Made by a program: the position numbers and the translations under genes
DNA from: Chloroflexota bacterium
Lineage (GTDB): Bacteria > Chloroflexota > Dormibacteria > Dormibacterales > Dormibacteraceae
Length of the DNA: 7,650 nt
Direction of reading: 5' to 3'
Assembly: GCA_005880345.1 (NCBI GenBank)
Contig: VBGE01000012.1
Coordinates: 1-7,650 of the forward strand
The notes under the pieces: generated by a model
What the model was told of the DNA's origin: nothing
What the model saw: only the letters and a program-made list of their open reading frames with translations
The model's database searches: none
Part shown: positions 5,369-7,650 of the stretch, piece after piece
Layout of the letters: each line of letters begins with the position of its first letter
Position numbering within the stretch: the first letter of the stretch is position 1

Positions 5369-6241
5369 GTGGATACCGCCCGGGTAAGCCCCCTCGACGC
5401 CCTCGCGAAGGCCTACGAACGCTCCGTCCCCGCCCACCCCGCCGACGACGGTCTCTTCGGGCCCCGGAGCATCGTCTGGCGCGTCAACCGCGACCGCTCC
5501 TTTCCCCTCGCCGGGATGCGCTCCCTCATGGTCCAGGCCCTCCATCCCCTCGCGATGGCCGGCGTCGCCCAGCACAGCAACTGGCGGCTGGACCCATTTG
5601 GCCGGCTCGCCGCCACCAGCAGCTACCTCCTGACGACCACATATGGCGACACCGCGTCCGCCCTTGCCGCGGCGGCGTGGGTGAGGAAGATCCATGTCCA
5701 CGTCCGCGGCACCGACCCCGTGACCGGGCTCGCCTACAGCGCCGAAGACCCCGCCCTCCTTTTGTGGGTCCACGCCGGGATGGTGGACTCCGTGGTCACC
5801 GTCGCCCAGCGGTATGGCCGCCCGCTCAGCTCGGAGGACGCCGACCGCTACGTCGCCGAGATGGTCCGCTTCGCCGAGATCGTCGGCGTACCGCGAGATG
5901 ACGTCCCGACCACCGTCCAGGCGCTGCGCGGCTACATCGAGTCCGTCGGCCTGCGCCAGGCGACGCCGGCGGCCAGGGACGCCATCCAGACCGTCCTCGA
6001 CCCGCCCGAAATCGAAGAAGACGACATGCGCCAGCTCTGGCGCGACCTCGGCCAGGTGGCGGTCGGCACGCTCCCCGATTGGGCGCGTGACATGTACGGT
6101 TTCCAGGCGCCGCCGCCCGAGCTGATGGAACGCGAATCCGTCCGCCAGCTGCTCGGCGCCCTCGACCTCGCGTTCGAAGGACTCCCGGGCGTGCTCGACG
6201 CCCGCCAGCGGATCGAGCTGCGCATTCGCGCCACCGAGTGA
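5369..6241 (+). CDS. DUF2236 / MpaB-family oxygenase (haem-binding)
   Basis: The product is 290 residues, soluble and largely alpha-helical, with no signal peptide. The DUF2236 signatures run in order: DGLFGPRSIVWRVNRD (27-42), GMRSLMVQALHPLAMAGVAQHS (49-70), LDPFGRLAATSSYL (74-87), VRKIHVHVRGTDP (105-117), YSAEDPALLLWVHAGMV (123-139). Characterised relatives are fungal MpaB, which cleaves a farnesyl side chain in mycophenolic acid synthesis, and Lcp, a haem-b dioxygenase that cuts polyisoprene rubber. R79 and T83 have the same spacing as the Arg/Thr pair of Lcp, and H109 in the HxxVxG block is the likely haem ligand. Alignment is by eye. The predicted reaction is oxidation or cleavage of a hydrophobic, perhaps isoprenoid, substrate; the substrate is unknown. 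GTG 5369 is supported by a normal N-terminus. Its TGA shares bases with the GTG of the ABC1 kinase gene (4-bp overlap), so the two are probably co-translated. Confidence 0.88.
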   Translation: MDTARVSPLDALAKAYERSVPAHPADDGLFGPRSIVWRVNRDRSFPLAGMRSLMVQALHPLAMAGVAQHSNWRLDPFGRLAATSSYLLTTTYGDTASALAAAAWVRKIHVHVRGTDPVTGLAYSAEDPALLLWVHAGMVDSVVTVAQRYGRPLSSEDADRYVAEMVRFAEIVGVPRDDVPTTVQALRGYIESVGLRQATPAARDAIQTVLDPPEIEEDDMRQLWRDLGQVAVGTLPDWARDMYGFQAPPPELMERESVRQLLGALDLAFEGLPGVLDARQRIELRIRATE

Positions 6242-7638
6242 GCGCCGCCTCCGCCGCGATGCGGCAGTCCCGCATCAGCCGCGGCGCCGCTCTGGCGCGA
6301 CTCGCGCTCCGCATCGGCGGCCGCTACGTCGCCCGCTCGCCGAAGCTCCTCTTCGCCTCGGTCGAGCATCGAGCCGAGCTACGCCATGACCTCGCCTACC
6401 GCTCCGCCGACGAGGTGGCGGAGGAGCTCGGCTCGATGAAGGGCGTGCTCATGAAGCTCGGCCAGATGGCGAGCTACATCTACGACGACATGCCGCTCAC
6501 GTTTCGTGCGGCGATGTCGCGCCTTCAGCACCGGGCCGCACCGATGACGCCGGAGCTGGCCGCCTCGGTCATCCGGCAGGAGCTCGCCGGCGAGCCCGAA
6601 CAGCTCTTCAGGGAGTGGGACCCGCTGCCATTCGCCGCCGCCTCGATCGGCCAGGTCCACCGGGCGATCACCCGAGACGGGCGCGCCGTCGCCGTGAAGG
6701 TCCAGTACCCCGGCATCGCCCGCAGCATCACGTCCGACCTCCGCAACGTCGGACTCCTCCGACGGGTCGTCGGCGCCGCGTTTCCGGGCCTCGACACCCG
6801 CTCCTTCGTCGATGAGGTCTCCGATCGTCTGAGAGAGGAGGTGGACTATGTCCGCGAGGCCGAGAGCCAGGAGGTGTTTGCCCGGTACTACGACGGCCAC
6901 CCGGTCATCCGCGTGCCTCACGTGGTGCCCGAGCTGAGCACCGCGCGTGTCCTCACCAGCGAGCTCGTCTCCGGCTCGTCCTTCGACGACCTGCTCACGT
7001 GGGACCAGCACGAGAAGGACCTGGCGGCCGAGACGATCCACAGGTTCGTTTTTCGCAGCCTCTACCGCCTGCACGCGTTCAACGGCGACCCGCATCCTGG
7101 CAACTACCTCTTCCACGGCGACGGCCGTGTCACGTTCCTGGATTTCGGCCTGACCAAGATGTTCACCGACGCCGACCTCAAGCCGCTGATCGACGCCGTG
7201 AGATGTCTCGTTTTCGAGAAGGATTACGAGGCCTTCCGCGCGGCGCTGGAGCAAGCCGGATTCCTCAAGCCCGGGGCGCCGGTCCCGACCCAGCTCGTGG
7301 TCGACCGCTTCGGGCAGTTCTACGGCACGGTCCTGCAGGACGCCCCCATGACCATCACCCCTGCCTATGCCTCGGCCATCGTGCGGAGGTTCTTCGACGC
7401 CCGTGGCCCCCTCGCACCCTACTCGGACGTGCCCCGGGAGTACGTGATCATGCAGCGCATCAACCTCGGGCTCTACGCCCTGTTGGGCAGCCTCAACGCG
7501 ACCGCCAACTGGAGGCGGATCGCCGAGGAGATCTGGCCCTTCCGGAACGGCCCTCCGTCAACCCCTATCGGAGAGGCCGAAGCGCGCTGGGAGGCAACTC
7601 GGGCGTCCACAACCCTCGAAAAAGTGATAAAGAATTAA
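6238..7638 (+). CDS. ABC1/UbiB/COQ8-family atypical protein-kinase-like ATPase
   Basis: The product is 466 residues with every diagnostic motif of the ABC1 (UbiB/ADCK) family. The KxGQ motif lies in MKLGQMASY (72-80). The Ala-rich nucleotide loop is PFAAASIGQVHRA (131-143). The ATP-anchoring Lys is K154 in VAVKVQYPG. The catalytic-loop equivalent is GDPHPGN (283-289), with D284 and N289, and the metal-binding D302 is in DFG (302-304). All key residues are present, so an active ATPase is expected. Family members support quinone and other prenyl-lipid biosynthesis (UbiB in E. coli, COQ8 in mitochondria), and the KxGQ and Ala-rich features disfavour ordinary protein kinase activity. No strong C-terminal transmembrane pair like that of E. 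coli UbiB is obvious, though YVIMQRINLGLYALLGSL is fairly hydrophobic. It starts at GTG 6238, overlapping the oxygenase stop by 4 bp. Its final codons (TLEKVIKN) are AT-rich against the surroundings, and only 12 bases of window follow the stop. Confidence 0.95.
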   Translation: MSAASAAMRQSRISRGAALARLALRIGGRYVARSPKLLFASVEHRAELRHDLAYRSADEVAEELGSMKGVLMKLGQMASYIYDDMPLTFRAAMSRLQHRAAPMTPELAASVIRQELAGEPEQLFREWDPLPFAAASIGQVHRAITRDGRAVAVKVQYPGIARSITSDLRNVGLLRRVVGAAFPGLDTRSFVDEVSDRLREEVDYVREAESQEVFARYYDGHPVIRVPHVVPELSTARVLTSELVSGSSFDDLLTWDQHEKDLAAETIHRFVFRSLYRLHAFNGDPHPGNYLFHGDGRVTFLDFGLTKMFTDADLKPLIDAVRCLVFEKDYEAFRAALEQAGFLKPGAPVPTQLVVDRFGQFYGTVLQDAPMTITPAYASAIVRRFFDARGPLAPYSDVPREYVIMQRINLGLYALLGSLNATANWRRIAEEIWPFRNGPPSTPIGEAEARWEATRASTTLEKVIKN

Positions 7639-7650
7639 GTAGCCGCAGGC

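Noticed and set aside
7590..7650. AT-rich end of the ABC1 kinase gene as a sign of a mobile-element or tRNA border
   Set aside because: Only a few codons are AT-rich and 12 bases remain after the stop; no repeat or RNA structure can be judged from this.

Overview
The window is gene-dense, visibly GC-rich bacterial DNA with very short intergenic gaps. Five of the eight gene starts are GTG (or possibly TTG), and several starts lack a Shine-Dalgarno sequence but have a TANNNT hexamer 6-9 bases upstream. That points to leaderless messages. Together with the gene families present (a DHA2-type MFS pump, ArsR/SRPBCC/DUF1801 proteins, a DUF2236 oxygenase next to an ABC1 kinase), this suggests a soil-type Terrabacteria lineage such as Actinomycetota, Chloroflexota or Dormibacterota. 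The assignment is inference from style only; no rRNA or marker gene is present. I see no tRNA, rRNA, CRISPR array, insertion sequence, phage gene or attachment site.

Layout. 1-989 (+): C-terminal two thirds of an MFS drug exporter. 986-1062: a sigma70-like promoter whose -35 overlaps the exporter stop codon, followed by three adjacent short palindromes. 1049-2302 (+): a three-gene operon of an ArsR-type repressor, an SRPBCC/AHSA1 protein and a DUF1801 protein, all with overlapping ends. 2220-2825/2831 (-): a YdeI/OmpD-associated family protein, convergent with DUF1801 (83 bp tail overlap) and divergent from the next gene. 2862-3512 (+): a TMEM175-like predicted potassium channel. 3540-5288 (+): a CPA2/Kef-type cation:proton antiporter with a C-terminal RCK/TrkA-N domain. 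5369-6241 (+): a DUF2236 (MpaB/Lcp-type) haem oxygenase. 6238-7638 (+): an ABC1/UbiB/COQ8-family atypical kinase, overlapping the oxygenase by 4 bp.

How the genes may work together. Three modules can be read. (1) A self-regulated ArsR operon of small soluble proteins, with YdeI facing it; DUF1801 and OmdA (YdeI) domains are, to my knowledge, also found fused elsewhere. (2) A predicted K+ pair, channel plus K+:H+ antiporter, that would fit potassium or pH homeostasis. (3) A translationally coupled oxygenase-kinase pair, both families having characterised relatives that act on or support polyprenyl lipids. Module 3 is the best candidate for an undescribed pathway, but its substrate cannot be read from sequence.

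Limits: family calls come from recognising motifs by eye, without alignment or database search. Promoters and leaderless starts are pattern-based.
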